Of a stretch of DNA of 18,975 nucleotides, positions 7,585 to 14,657 are shown one piece after another (position 1 is the stretch's first letter; every line of letters starts with the position of its first letter). The stretch is taken from the NCBI GenBank assembly GCA_015232735.1, contig JADFZC010000013.1, positions 1 through 18,975 on the forward strand, given 5' to 3'. Origin of the DNA: Oligoflexales bacterium (GTDB lineage Bacteria > Bdellovibrionota > Oligoflexia > Oligoflexales > Oligoflexaceae). The notes beneath the pieces are model-generated. The model was not told the origin of the DNA and did not search any database. It was given only the letters and a program-made list of their open reading frames with translations. Both the position numbers and the translations under genes were made by a program.

Positions 7585-8238
7585 ATGGATCAATCATTAG
7601 TAATTAACGAAATTTTCCCAAGTATTCAAGGTGAAGCCGCACATGCTGGGGTACCTTGCTGCTTTGTAAGGCTGGCATATTGCCCTCTAAGGTGCCGGTT
7701 TTGCGATACCGATTATGCCTATAATGATGGAAAATCCAGATTATTCAAAGATATATTGCATGAAATTGAATTGATTGGCTTACAAGTTATACAGATTAAA
7801 GGTGGAGAACCTCTTTACCAGAAAAATGTTATTCTATTTATTAATCTCTTGATTGATAAGGGTTACAGTGTATTACTTGAAACCAGCGGAGTTCTTTCAT
7901 TAAAGGAGGTTCCCAGTAAGGTCCATATTATTATGCACTTAAAGTGTCCAGGAAGCGACATGGAGTAGAGAAATGATTGGAAAAACCTTGAATTGTTAAA
8001 AGAGACCGATGAGGTAAAATTTGTCATTTCAGATAGATGTGACTTTGACTGGGTGCTTTGTAATACAAGGAAATTTGACTTGGACAAGCGTTTTAATATT
8101 CTTTTCTCTCCAGTTTTCGGTGAAGTCGAACCCAGACAGATCGTCGAATGGATTTTGGCTGAAAGTTTAACTTGCCGTTTAAGTATTCAATTGCATAAAT
8201 ATATTTGGGATAGAAAGATGCGGGGAGTATTGATGTGA
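7585..8238 (+). pseudogene. queE: 7-carboxy-7-deazaguanine synthase with in-frame TAG (codon 128)
   Basis: QueE is the radical SAM enzyme that turns 6-carboxytetrahydropterin into 7-carboxy-7-deazaguanine in queuosine synthesis. The frame is interrupted by TAG at 7966-7968, giving a 127-residue N-terminal part and an 89-residue C-terminal part in the same frame. Together they make 217 codons, the normal family length. Before the stop, VNEIFPSIQGE-like sequence and the cluster motif CPLRCRFC (C33, C37, C40) followed by DT are present, as is GGEP (73-76). After it come WKNLELL, DEVKFVIS and QLHKYIW, all normal for QueE. Three usually conserved positions are altered: TGGEP reads KGGEP (K72), DLKCPGSG reads HLKCPGSD (H118, D125). 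The end overlaps the aminotransferase gene by 4 bp. Decay is most likely. A sequencing error or decoded UAG is possible, but ileS and the gene ending at 17049 also stop with TAG. Confidence 0.8.
8222..8227 (+). promoter_or_regulatory. Strong SD for the aminotransferase GTG start
   Basis: GGGGAG lies 7 nt before GTG 8235. It supports the GTG start that overlaps the queE stop (GTGA), and it means the aminotransferase can initiate independently of the broken queE frame. Confidence 0.6.
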
Positions 8239-9542
8239 TTCATGTAAATCATGTAAGTCAAGAGTTACAACGCAGACTGGTCGAAGTGGAATGTAAAGAT
8301 TCGACTTTTTCATATGCACCACTGGTTTTGCACAAAGCTCAGGGTTCAAAAATTTGGGATGTGGATGGAAATGAATTTATTGATTTGTGTGCTGGCTTTG
8401 GAGTCATGGCAATGGGACATTCAAATGCGGCAGTTGATGCTACCTTGAGGCATTTTTTATCTTCGGATGGAGAAAAAAAACCAATCCTTCACGGGATGGG
8501 AGATGTTTACCCTTCAGTGTATAAAATTGAGCTCTTGGAGAAGATCAAATCTCTATTACCTCTTCATTTCAATAAAGGCGGGCTTGCTCTTTCGGGGGCT
8601 CAAGCTGTTGAATATGCATTGAAAACCGCAATTATTACTTCAAAAAAGAGTGGATTCATCTCGTTTCAAGGAAGCTATCATGGTGTTGATATTGGTGTTT
8701 TACCAATTACTTCGAGAAGGGATTTTAGAAACCCTTTTGAAAGGTGGTTCTATGGTTCTTGCAGATGCGGTCAAAAAGCATCAATTCTTAGTAATTATAT
8801 TGAGTTACCATTTGGGTGCGAAAAATCAGCTTTAGAATCAGCAATAGACCGTCTTGATGCGCAGGGTTCAGGTTGTGCGGCAGTTATAATTGAACCTATA
8901 CAAGGTAGAGCTGGGATCAGGATTCCTGCAGAAGGCTGGCTTCAAATGTTGCGGGAAGTTACCTCCTCAAGAGAGGTATTTCTTATATTCGACGAAGTTT
9001 TTGTAGGCTTTGGAAGAGCTGGGAAACTGACCTTTACGCAGGATGTCAAAAGTGACCTGGTTTGTCTTGGCAAATCCCTGGGAGGGGGATTTCCTATCTC
9101 GGCGGTTTTTGGGACTGAGAAGGCTATGGAGGGCTGGCCTGAGAACAAGGGGGAAGCGATTCATACGGGAACTTTTTTTGGTCATCCCTTTTCATGTTAT
9201 ATGGCACTAAAGAATATTGAAGCCATTGAAAAAGATAAACTGATCAATAGATCTTGTGAATTTGGAAAAAGGGCGATTTCCTATTTGAATGATAAAATTG
9301 GTTTTCATCCGGCAGTGAAGGCTATAAGAGGTCTTGGGTTGATGATAGGAATTGAATTTCACAGGGATGGGCGGGGAGCCTTGCTTGCAGAAAAATTGAG
9401 AACAAAAGGGGTTATTGTTTTACCAAGCGGGGAGAGAGGAGAGTGCCTTTCGATTACACCCGCGTTGACGATAGAAGAAATGTTGCTGTTTCAATCTTTT
9501 GATATTATTGCTGATTCCGTTGATGAAATTTTTAGTGACTAA
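8235..9542 (+). CDS. Class III PLP-dependent aminotransferase, substrate unknown
   Basis: A 435-aa fold-type I, class III aminotransferase related to GabT and acetylornithine aminotransferases. It starts at GTG 8235 with a good SD and overlaps the queE stop by 4 bp. Family motifs in order: GxxIWDVDGNEFIDLCAGFGVMAMGH near residues 35-63, the cofactor phosphate loop as SGAQAVEYALK (SGSEAVE in most relatives), FQGSYHG with the ring-stacking aromatic and His, VIIEPIQG, then IFDEVFVGFGRAGK carrying the Asp that contacts the PLP pyridine nitrogen. The Schiff-base Lys is in CLGKSLGGGFP, and TGTFFGHPFSC replaces the usual TFQGNPLAC. These loop changes suggest a divergent subfamily, so naming it GabT or ArgD would be unsafe. 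The neighbours give no clear pathway. The 3' end overlaps the convergent matrixin gene by 11 bp. Confidence 0.88.
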   Translation: MIHVNHVSQELQRRLVEVECKDSTFSYAPLVLHKAQGSKIWDVDGNEFIDLCAGFGVMAMGHSNAAVDATLRHFLSSDGEKKPILHGMGDVYPSVYKIELLEKIKSLLPLHFNKGGLALSGAQAVEYALKTAIITSKKSGFISFQGSYHGVDIGVLPITSRRDFRNPFERWFYGSCRCGQKASILSNYIELPFGCEKSALESAIDRLDAQGSGCAAVIIEPIQGRAGIRIPAEGWLQMLREVTSSREVFLIFDEVFVGFGRAGKLTFTQDVKSDLVCLGKSLGGGFPISAVFGTEKAMEGWPENKGEAIHTGTFFGHPFSCYMALKNIEAIEKDKLINRSCEFGKRAISYLNDKIGFHPAVKAIRGLGLMIGIEFHRDGRGALLAEKLRTKGVIVLPSGERGECLSITPALTIEEMLLFQSFDIIADSVDEIFSD

Positions 9543-10410
9543 TTTTTGTATTTTCCAAAGGATTGCCGGTATAAGGGTCGATAGGATTCAAAGTCGTGGT
9601 GTTCTTTTTATGGGAAGCTTCTGCGACAAGTTCCTCAATGTTGCATGCTTTTCCTTCACATCCATAGACAGTCTGTATTCGCTGGATATCACCCTGAGAT
9701 AGTTCTCTGGTTGTTAGACCTTCTCCAATAAATAACGATGGGTTCATAACAGAATCTGGATCCACCTTGGAATTAACATGGGCTAGTCCAAGAAAATGTC
9801 CTAATTCATGAAGAGCCAACGACTGCATATCTACAACGTCTTTATCATCTGTTTGTTTTAATACCAAACTGTCGCCGATTAAATAGTTTTGAGTATTGAA
9901 TCTAATATCTGATTGACTGATTGCCTCCTTGTTAATTGCATCATTTAGCCAGATAGTAGTTGCAAGTACATAATCAGGCTTCTTTGTTTTCTTCCAATTC
10001 CTGTCAAGGTAGTGCCCATTAACACTATCGTTAAGAGATGTGAAAAGATCAGGAAAAGAATCACCTGTCGATTTGTCGAGACCATCAAAAACAAAAAGTG
10101 TTTTCCCTGTCGCCCATTCCCAAGTTTTCATAGCTGCGTACAAGTGAGATCTTTGCTCTGGCGACATCTCAGGTCCGATCCTGAATTTAATTGGAATTTT
10201 CTTCCATCCTGTTATTGCATGAATTCCATATACTGTTGAAGTAACATCATTTACTTTAGGATTTGACTTTTCGGCTCGTGCATTATCAAAATCAGATTCC
10301 ATAGAAATTTTATACAATTGACTTCCACAAGCTATGAACATCATAAAAGTAAATAACGTACATAGCACAAAAGAAATATATTTGATTAGGATATTGCCAC
10401 TTTTCATCAT
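9532..10410 (-). CDS. Matrixin-like zinc metalloprotease, predicted lipoprotein
   Basis: A 292-aa secreted metallopeptidase of the matrixin/M10-like metzincin type. The start is placed at ATG 10410, where AAGGA sits 7 nt upstream. A longer frame to 10443 lacks an SD. The N-terminus is basic then hydrophobic and ends in FIACGS with Cys28, a plausible though imperfect lipobox, so it is probably anchored on the periplasmic or outer face. The metzincin zinc site HELGHFLGLAH (201-211) gives three His ligands and catalytic Glu202, and the Met-turn follows as SVMNPS (Met222). The segment IPIKFRI near residue 72 and the helix YAAMKTWEWATGKTLF match the start of the catalytic domain. No cysteine-switch propeptide motif (PRCGxPD) is seen. 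A 290-bp spacer containing a hairpin separates it from the LysM gene on the same strand, so it probably has its own promoter. Confidence 0.85.
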   Translation of the reverse strand: MMKSGNILIKYISFVLCTLFTFMMFIACGSQLYKISMESDFDNARAEKSNPKVNDVTSTVYGIHAITGWKKIPIKFRIGPEMSPEQRSHLYAAMKTWEWATGKTLFVFDGLDKSTGDSFPDLFTSLNDSVNGHYLDRNWKKTKKPDYVLATTIWLNDAINKEAISQSDIRFNTQNYLIGDSLVLKQTDDKDVVDMQSLALHELGHFLGLAHVNSKVDPDSVMNPSLFIGEGLTTRELSQGDIQRIQTVYGCEGKACNIEELVAEASHKKNTTTLNPIDPYTGNPLENTKISH

Positions 10411-10417
10411 TAAAAGT

Positions 10418-10422
10418 TCCTT
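10418..10422 (-). promoter_or_regulatory. Shine-Dalgarno that decides the matrixin start
   Basis: On the minus strand this reads AAGGA, 7 nt before ATG 10410. It excludes the upstream in-frame ATG at 10443, which would put 11 polar residues before the signal peptide. Confidence 0.6.
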
Positions 10423-10650
10423 CTCACAAAAATCAGAGAACAACTATCTTATAATATTCTTATCGACTAAATTTTTATGAGCATTAATGTAGAAAAAATA
10501 CAATCCAATTATTTCATAAAACCAAGAGGTTACGACAAGAACTAATATTTCAATTTTTTGGGATAATTTTTTATTTTAACAAAAACGTCAAAAAATCCTT
10601 ATTTTCCGAAATGAAGAAAATATAAAATAACCACATTTTGTACCTATAAC

Positions 10651-10687
10651 CCTGGCCAATTATTGATTTACTAATAAGATTGCCAGG
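10651..10687 (-). terminator. Hairpin downstream of the LysM gene, possible terminator
   Basis: CCTGGCCAAT pairs with ATTGCCAGG (one bulged C), and TTATT/AATAA extend the stem inward. It starts 13 nt past the LysM stop on the minus strand. No T-tract follows in the direction of transcription, so intrinsic termination is uncertain and it may instead protect the mRNA 3' end. Confidence 0.35.
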
Positions 10688-10700
10688 ATGACCTTTGGGT

Positions 10701-12206
10701 TTAATGTGCTTTCATCTGGTTATGCTTTTTTTCAAGTTCTTCATTAAGTGCTTTCTGATCTATATAAATCAATTTTTGTCCTTCATATATCATATTTGGA
10801 TTTTTTATTATCTTTGTATTCAATTTCCAGATTGTCTTCCAGTAAGAGGAATTGCCAAACAATTTTTTTGCCAGGTTTCCCAGAGTATCTCCTTGCTTTA
10901 CTACAATGGTTTTTCTGGCGGTATTTTCATAAACACTGTTAAAGTGAGTTGTGTTTTTATCCGACTTGTATTTTAAGGCATCACCGGGAAATAAAAGATA
11001 TGGATCTTGAATATTATTAATTGTGGCAAGTTCTTTCCACTTTCTGGGTGAGTTGTAAATCTTTTGTGCTATGCTTGCAAGAGTATCCCCCGGTTCGATG
11101 ACATATATACTACCGACGGCATCTTGTTTAGTATCGGTGGTACTTTCTGATGTTTCTGGTGTTGAAGCAACCTCTTTTCTCTTTAGAGAAGATTTTATTT
11201 TCTTTTTGGGCAGTTTTTGTGTTTTTTCGACCTGGACTTTAATTTCTTCTTTGTTTTCCTTAAGTTCTTCATTTAAAGGGGAAGATGTAGAACCGCTTTG
11301 ATCCCCGGTTAATTGTGTCTCTTCCTGAATGGGATTTTTGTTAAATTCAGAAGATTCAGTTATATTTTCTGTTTGATCTTTGTTGTCCTCTCCAAGGCTG
11401 TTTTCGGCTACGGGGAGACCTATTGCTTTGGCGGGATCAGAAGGATTGCTGGCAGAGTTTTGATTTATTGATGAGAGTTCATAATTTTCCGAGGGATCAA
11501 TCTTTTCTTCTTTGCTGATAACTTCAGCCGGTTTTTGATTTTCTTCGGTATTTTGTACTAAAGAAGCGTCTTCTGTTGAGTCATTATTGACATCTGATTT
11601 ATTCTGTTCCTGATTTATCGGATTTTCCACAGCCATTGTTGCCGTTTCAGGAGGAGAGCTTTCAGTTTTTTGGTTTGGAGCATTTGTTGTCGATTTATTA
11701 TCAGCCTTTTCAGTATCTGAGATTTCAGCAGAGTTGGGTTTGGTGTCGGTAGTGGAATTTACCTGGGCGGCAGTGCTTTGTGGAGGTTGATTTGTGGATT
11801 CGGCAGATGTCTTTGCTGTCTGATCCATTTCGTTGATATCATCCCATCCTTTTACACCATCATTAGTGTTTTCAGCAGTTGTTATCTGTTCGTTTTGTTT
11901 TGTTTCGTTCTGCTGAGGGCTTGCCTGCTGGTTTTGACTAGCAACTTCCCTGTTTTTCTGTTCCTCGGAATTTGAAGTGTTTGGCTCCTGTTTTGTCTGT
12001 TCCCATGTGTCTTTTTGGCTTTGAGGGGGAGAGATGACTTGGGTATCAGAGCTATTATCATTGGATTCTTCGGAAATAATGGCTTCCTCTGGTTCATTAC
12101 CGGGTGAGTTTGAGCTGCATCCAATCCCAAAAAACACATTAGAGACTATGAATGTAGTAAGCACAGTAATTATTGACTTTTTAGTTAATATATCTGACCT
12201 TTTCAT
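10701..12206 (-). CDS. Lipoprotein with long disordered linker and two C-terminal LysM domains
   Basis: A 501-aa predicted envelope protein that probably binds peptidoglycan. The start is ATG 12206, with AGGAG 8 nt upstream. A frame extending to 12257 lacks an SD. A basic N-terminus (MKRSDILTKK) and hydrophobic stretch end at FGIGCSS, with Cys30 as the likely lipidated residue. Residues about 31-330 are low complexity, dominated by Ser, Thr, Asn, Gln, Glu and Pro with no predicted fold. They lead into a short basic patch (KKKIKSSLKRKE). Two LysM domains end the protein: about 365-413 (IYVIEPGDTLASIAQKIY...LLFPGDALKY, two separate pieces) and about 431-482 (VVKQGDTLGNLAKKLFG...MIYEGQKLIYI). 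No hydrolase domain is attached, so a structural or scaffolding role between outer membrane and cell wall is more likely than enzymatic cleavage. Confidence 0.87.
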   Translation of the reverse strand: MKRSDILTKKSIITVLTTFIVSNVFFGIGCSSNSPGNEPEEAIISEESNDNSSDTQVISPPQSQKDTWEQTKQEPNTSNSEEQKNREVASQNQQASPQQNETKQNEQITTAENTNDGVKGWDDINEMDQTAKTSAESTNQPPQSTAAQVNSTTDTKPNSAEISDTEKADNKSTTNAPNQKTESSPPETATMAVENPINQEQNKSDVNNDSTEDASLVQNTEENQKPAEVISKEEKIDPSENYELSSINQNSASNPSDPAKAIGLPVAENSLGEDNKDQTENITESSEFNKNPIQEETQLTGDQSGSTSSPLNEELKENKEEIKVQVEKTQKLPKKKIKSSLKRKEVASTPETSESTTDTKQDAVGSIYVIEPGDTLASIAQKIYNSPRKWKELATINNIQDPYLLFPGDALKYKSDKNTTHFNSVYENTARKTIVVKQGDTLGNLAKKLFGNSSYWKTIWKLNTKIIKNPNMIYEGQKLIYIDQKALNEELEKKHNQMKAH

Positions 12207-12310
12207 TAAAAATTCTCCTAAATAATCAAGGAACGCTCCCAGATCTAGGTCAATCATCGGAAATTGGTTGAATGTCTTAAGATTAAAATGTGCGTAATTA
12301 AGTTAACCTA

Positions 12311-12361
12311 TTGAACAAATAGGCTATTTTATTTGTCAACGATTGAAATGAGTCTCATTTC
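12311..12361. promoter_or_regulatory. Two adjacent operator-like palindromes
   Basis: The first pairs TTGAACAAAT with ATTTGTCAA (12311-12339, one bulge) around an inner AATAGGCTATT. The second is a perfect 8+1+8 palindrome, GAAATGAGTCTCATTTC (12345-12361). They lie 105-156 bp upstream of the LysM start and about 285 bp upstream of the PGK-like start. The second resembles Fur-type or other dimeric regulator sites in size and symmetry, but the regulator is unknown. Confidence 0.4.
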
Positions 12362-12542
12362 TGCTTCTTTTCGTAGTTCATGAACTATTAATCCTCAAAA
12401 TATTATATAAAAAATGTTATATAAAGAATCTTATGATCCTATTTTGGTAATTCCATGTCCCTGATTTTATATATGGCTGGTTTTTCCTTTGAATTAGATT
12501 GTCATAATATTTTATCCTCCATAAAGCAAATGGTTCGGGTGA

Positions 12543-12570
12543 TTGAATTTGAGAATATTGCAAATATAGA
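12543..12570 (+). promoter_or_regulatory. Candidate sigma-70-type promoter for the PGK-like gene
   Basis: TTGAAT (12543-12548) and TATAGA (12565-12570) are separated by 16 nt and lie about 75 nt upstream of the ATG. In such AT-rich sequence chance matches are common, so support is modest. Confidence 0.3.
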
Positions 12571-12645
12571 TTTTTGATATGTAAACTAATATTTTAAATA
12601 AAATAAAATTCAAAGAATTTGTGAAAATATATTAAAGGATAACCT

Positions 12646-13848
12646 ATGGAACTGAAGAAATTAGAAGATCTTAACTTGACAGAAAAGAGCAAAGTTTTCG
12701 TTCGCCTGGATTTGGATGTGCCACTGATTGATTGCCAAATCAACGATGATTCAAAAATCAAAGCTGCAATTCCCACCATAAATTACATTTTGGGCAAGAC
12801 AAAAAAGGTAGTGATTGGATCTCACATTGGTGCCAGTTCAAAGGAGGGAAATAAGGATTCTTTGGAAATGGTGGGATACCGTCTTTCTGAGTTGCTGGAT
12901 ATGGATGTGGTTTTTGTTGAAGAATATGACAAGGAACCTATTGAACAGATCTTAAATCAGCTTGACAAAAATCAAATAATACTGCTGGAGAATCTTTTGA
13001 ACCATAGAGAAGAAGTGAATAACGACTTCGAATTCGCACGTTGCATCAGCCGGGGTATCGACTTCTATGTCTCTGATTCATTCAATGTATTGAATAATAC
13101 TTGGGCATCGGTAGTTGGAATTCCAGCATCTCTTTCTGTTGAAAATGTTGGTGCCGGATTTCTCCTACAAAAAGAACTGTTTCATTTGGAAAGATTCAGG
13201 AGAGGTCCAAAAGCTCCTTATACGGTGGTTATTGGGGGACATTCTTTCAAGGAGAAAGCAGGATTAATATTGAATCTGATAAACCACTGCAATGAGATAT
13301 TAATTGGCGGGGGGGTTGCCTATTCTTTTTTAGCGTATTTAGGGCATGGCGTCGGAGAATTTGAAATTGAAAGAGTTGAGCATGACTTAATGGATGCCAT
13401 ATATCGAAATGCTCAGCAAAGAAATGTCGAAATAATTTTACCAATGGATCATATGTGCATCAAATTATACAATGGAAACAATTATGAGCTTGAAATTTTT
13501 AATAGAGACATTCCAGGGTCACATGTAGGTGTTGATATTGGACCGAAGACCAGAGAGGTTTTTCTAGCTAAGCTTAGGAGGTCAAATTCGATTTTTTTTA
13601 ATGGTTTATTAGGATTCGATGAAAATGAAAATTATTTAAAGGGGACTTTTGACCTTATGGAGGCAATTTCTAAGAGTAAAGCGGATGTTCTGTTAGTAGG
13701 AGAAAATAAGGCGTCTAATTTTCAAAAAGTAAATAGATTTATTGAACCTTGTTCAGGCAGATGCTTTCTCTCAAGTGGCGGGAGTTCATCACTTGAATAT
13801 TTGGAAGGTAAGTCGCTGCCTGGTCTAAAGCAGCTTGTTAAAGGATGA
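12646..13848 (+). CDS. Phosphoglycerate kinase homologue lacking most catalytic residues
   Basis: A full-length (400 aa) member of the phosphoglycerate kinase family, with AAGGA upstream of the ATG. Fold signatures are clear: VFVRLDLDVPL (17-27), KIKAAIPTI (37-45), IILLEN (111-116), the hinge-side GGG (221-223), VDIGPKT (296-302) and SSLEYLEGKSLPG (381-393). Compared with human PGK1 (mature numbering), 3-phosphoglycerate-site residues are changed: Arg38 to Lys37, Arg65 to Ala63, Arg122 to Leu118, Arg170 to Asn151, Asn25 to Asp24. Phosphate-site Lys215 is Ser200. The nucleotide-site GGGDT reads VGENK (351-355), WNGP is FNGL, and STGGGA is SSGGSS. His62 and Lys219 equivalents remain (His60, Lys204). 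The enzyme reaction (1,3-bisphosphoglycerate plus ADP to 3-phosphoglycerate plus ATP) is therefore unlikely. It precedes an intact tpiA by 36 nt, where an authentic pgk is usually found. A regulatory or structural role is inferred, and a true pgk should exist elsewhere. Confidence 0.85.
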   Translation: MELKKLEDLNLTEKSKVFVRLDLDVPLIDCQINDDSKIKAAIPTINYILGKTKKVVIGSHIGASSKEGNKDSLEMVGYRLSELLDMDVVFVEEYDKEPIEQILNQLDKNQIILLENLLNHREEVNNDFEFARCISRGIDFYVSDSFNVLNNTWASVVGIPASLSVENVGAGFLLQKELFHLERFRRGPKAPYTVVIGGHSFKEKAGLILNLINHCNEILIGGGVAYSFLAYLGHGVGEFEIERVEHDLMDAIYRNAQQRNVEIILPMDHMCIKLYNGNNYELEIFNRDIPGSHVGVDIGPKTREVFLAKLRRSNSIFFNGLLGFDENENYLKGTFDLMEAISKSKADVLLVGENKASNFQKVNRFIEPCSGRCFLSSGGSSSLEYLEGKSLPGLKQLVKG

Positions 13849-13884
13849 TAAAGTAGTTTTTTAATATTTATTTATGGAGTTTGA

Positions 13885-14649
13885 ATGATGAGAAAAAAAT
13901 TAATGGCTGGAAACTGGAAAATGAATAAACTAATTTCAGAACTTTCTCTTTTTTTTAATGATTTCGCTAAAGATCTAAAGTTGCAGAAAGGATCAAAGAT
14001 TGAGAATGTTGATATCGTTTTTGCGGTGCCTTTTTTGCAGCTTGCAGAAGCGAAAAAATTAGCCGAGCCATATGGGTTTGAGATAGCCGCTCAGAATGTT
14101 CACTTTGAACCAAGTGGAGCATTTACTGGTGAAATATCTATAGGAATGCTTAAGGAGATAGGAATTATGAAGACTTTGGTTGGGCATAGCGAAAGGAGAC
14201 AGTTTTTCGGTGAAACTGATGAGAGTGTTGCTAAAAAAGTCAGCGTATGTTTGAAGTCCGGAATTACACCGATAGCATGCGTTGGCGAGACGAAAGAAGA
14301 AAGAGTGTCAGGAAAAACGGAAAATGTTTTGACTGCACAGATGATGGCAATTATGAATATGATTGATAATCCGACAGGGCTTGTGATTGCTTATGAGCCA
14401 GTGTGGGCCATTGGAACAGGTTTAACAGCCACGGATGATCAGGCGGCTGAAGCGCATCGTTTTATTAGAAAACTTATTAGAGATAAATATGGATCATTGG
14501 CGGATGAGCTAAGGATTCTATATGGAGGAAGTGCTAAACCATCAAATATTGCCGGTTTGCTAAGCAAGCAGGATATTGATGGTGGCCTGGTTGGTGGAGC
14601 TTCTCTAGCACCGTCTGATTTCGCATCGATGGTTAGGTCGGCAATGTAA
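13885..14649 (+). CDS. tpiA: Triosephosphate isomerase
   Basis: Interconverts dihydroxyacetone phosphate and glyceraldehyde 3-phosphate in glycolysis and gluconeogenesis. At 254 aa it has family length and all catalytic features: AGNWKMN with Lys12, GHSERRQFFGE with His101, and YEPVWAIGTG with catalytic Glu171 followed by the phosphate-gripping loop 6. The phosphate-binding ends ILYGGSAKPSN and GGLVGGASL are also intact. Two adjacent ATGs (13885, 13888) are possible starts. GGAG at 13876-13879 is 5 or 8 nt away, so the second ATG may be used as well. It lies 36 nt downstream of the PGK-like gene and 8 nt upstream of trmFO, indicating one transcription unit. Unlike its upstream neighbour it shows no loss of key residues. 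Confidence 0.97.
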   Translation: MMRKKLMAGNWKMNKLISELSLFFNDFAKDLKLQKGSKIENVDIVFAVPFLQLAEAKKLAEPYGFEIAAQNVHFEPSGAFTGEISIGMLKEIGIMKTLVGHSERRQFFGETDESVAKKVSVCLKSGITPIACVGETKEERVSGKTENVLTAQMMAIMNMIDNPTGLVIAYEPVWAIGTGLTATDDQAAEAHRFIRKLIRDKYGSLADELRILYGGSAKPSNIAGLLSKQDIDGGLVGGASLAPSDFASMVRSAM

Positions 14650-14657
14650 GTTTTTTC

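Larger units (their letters stand above)
12207..12645. other. AT-rich divergent spacer between the LysM and PGK-like genes
   Basis: A 439-bp non-coding region between two divergently transcribed genes. It holds the LysM SD (12215-12219, minus strand), the two palindromes listed separately (12311-12339, 12345-12361), a short direct repeat of TTATATAAA near 12410, and a candidate plus-strand promoter. No RNA gene or small conserved frame was recognised. Confidence 0.5.

Noticed and set aside
7993..8238. A separate small gene of 81 codons starting at TTG 7993
   Set aside because: It is in the same frame as queE and encodes the expected QueE C-terminal half, with no SD. It is the downstream part of the interrupted gene.
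7585..8238. Pyrrolysine or recoded UAG as the main explanation for the queE stop
   Set aside because: Other genes in the window end in TAG, the residue at this site is not catalytic, and conserved residues nearby are altered. It is kept only as an alternative.
10695..12225. Several plus-strand and other-frame open frames across the LysM gene
   Set aside because: They lie antisense to or in another frame of a gene with clear LysM domains, lipobox and SD. Their translations are low-complexity shadows.
12646..13848. Annotating this gene simply as functional pgk
   Set aside because: Family membership is clear, but substrate- and nucleotide-binding residues are replaced throughout, so the functional name would mislead.
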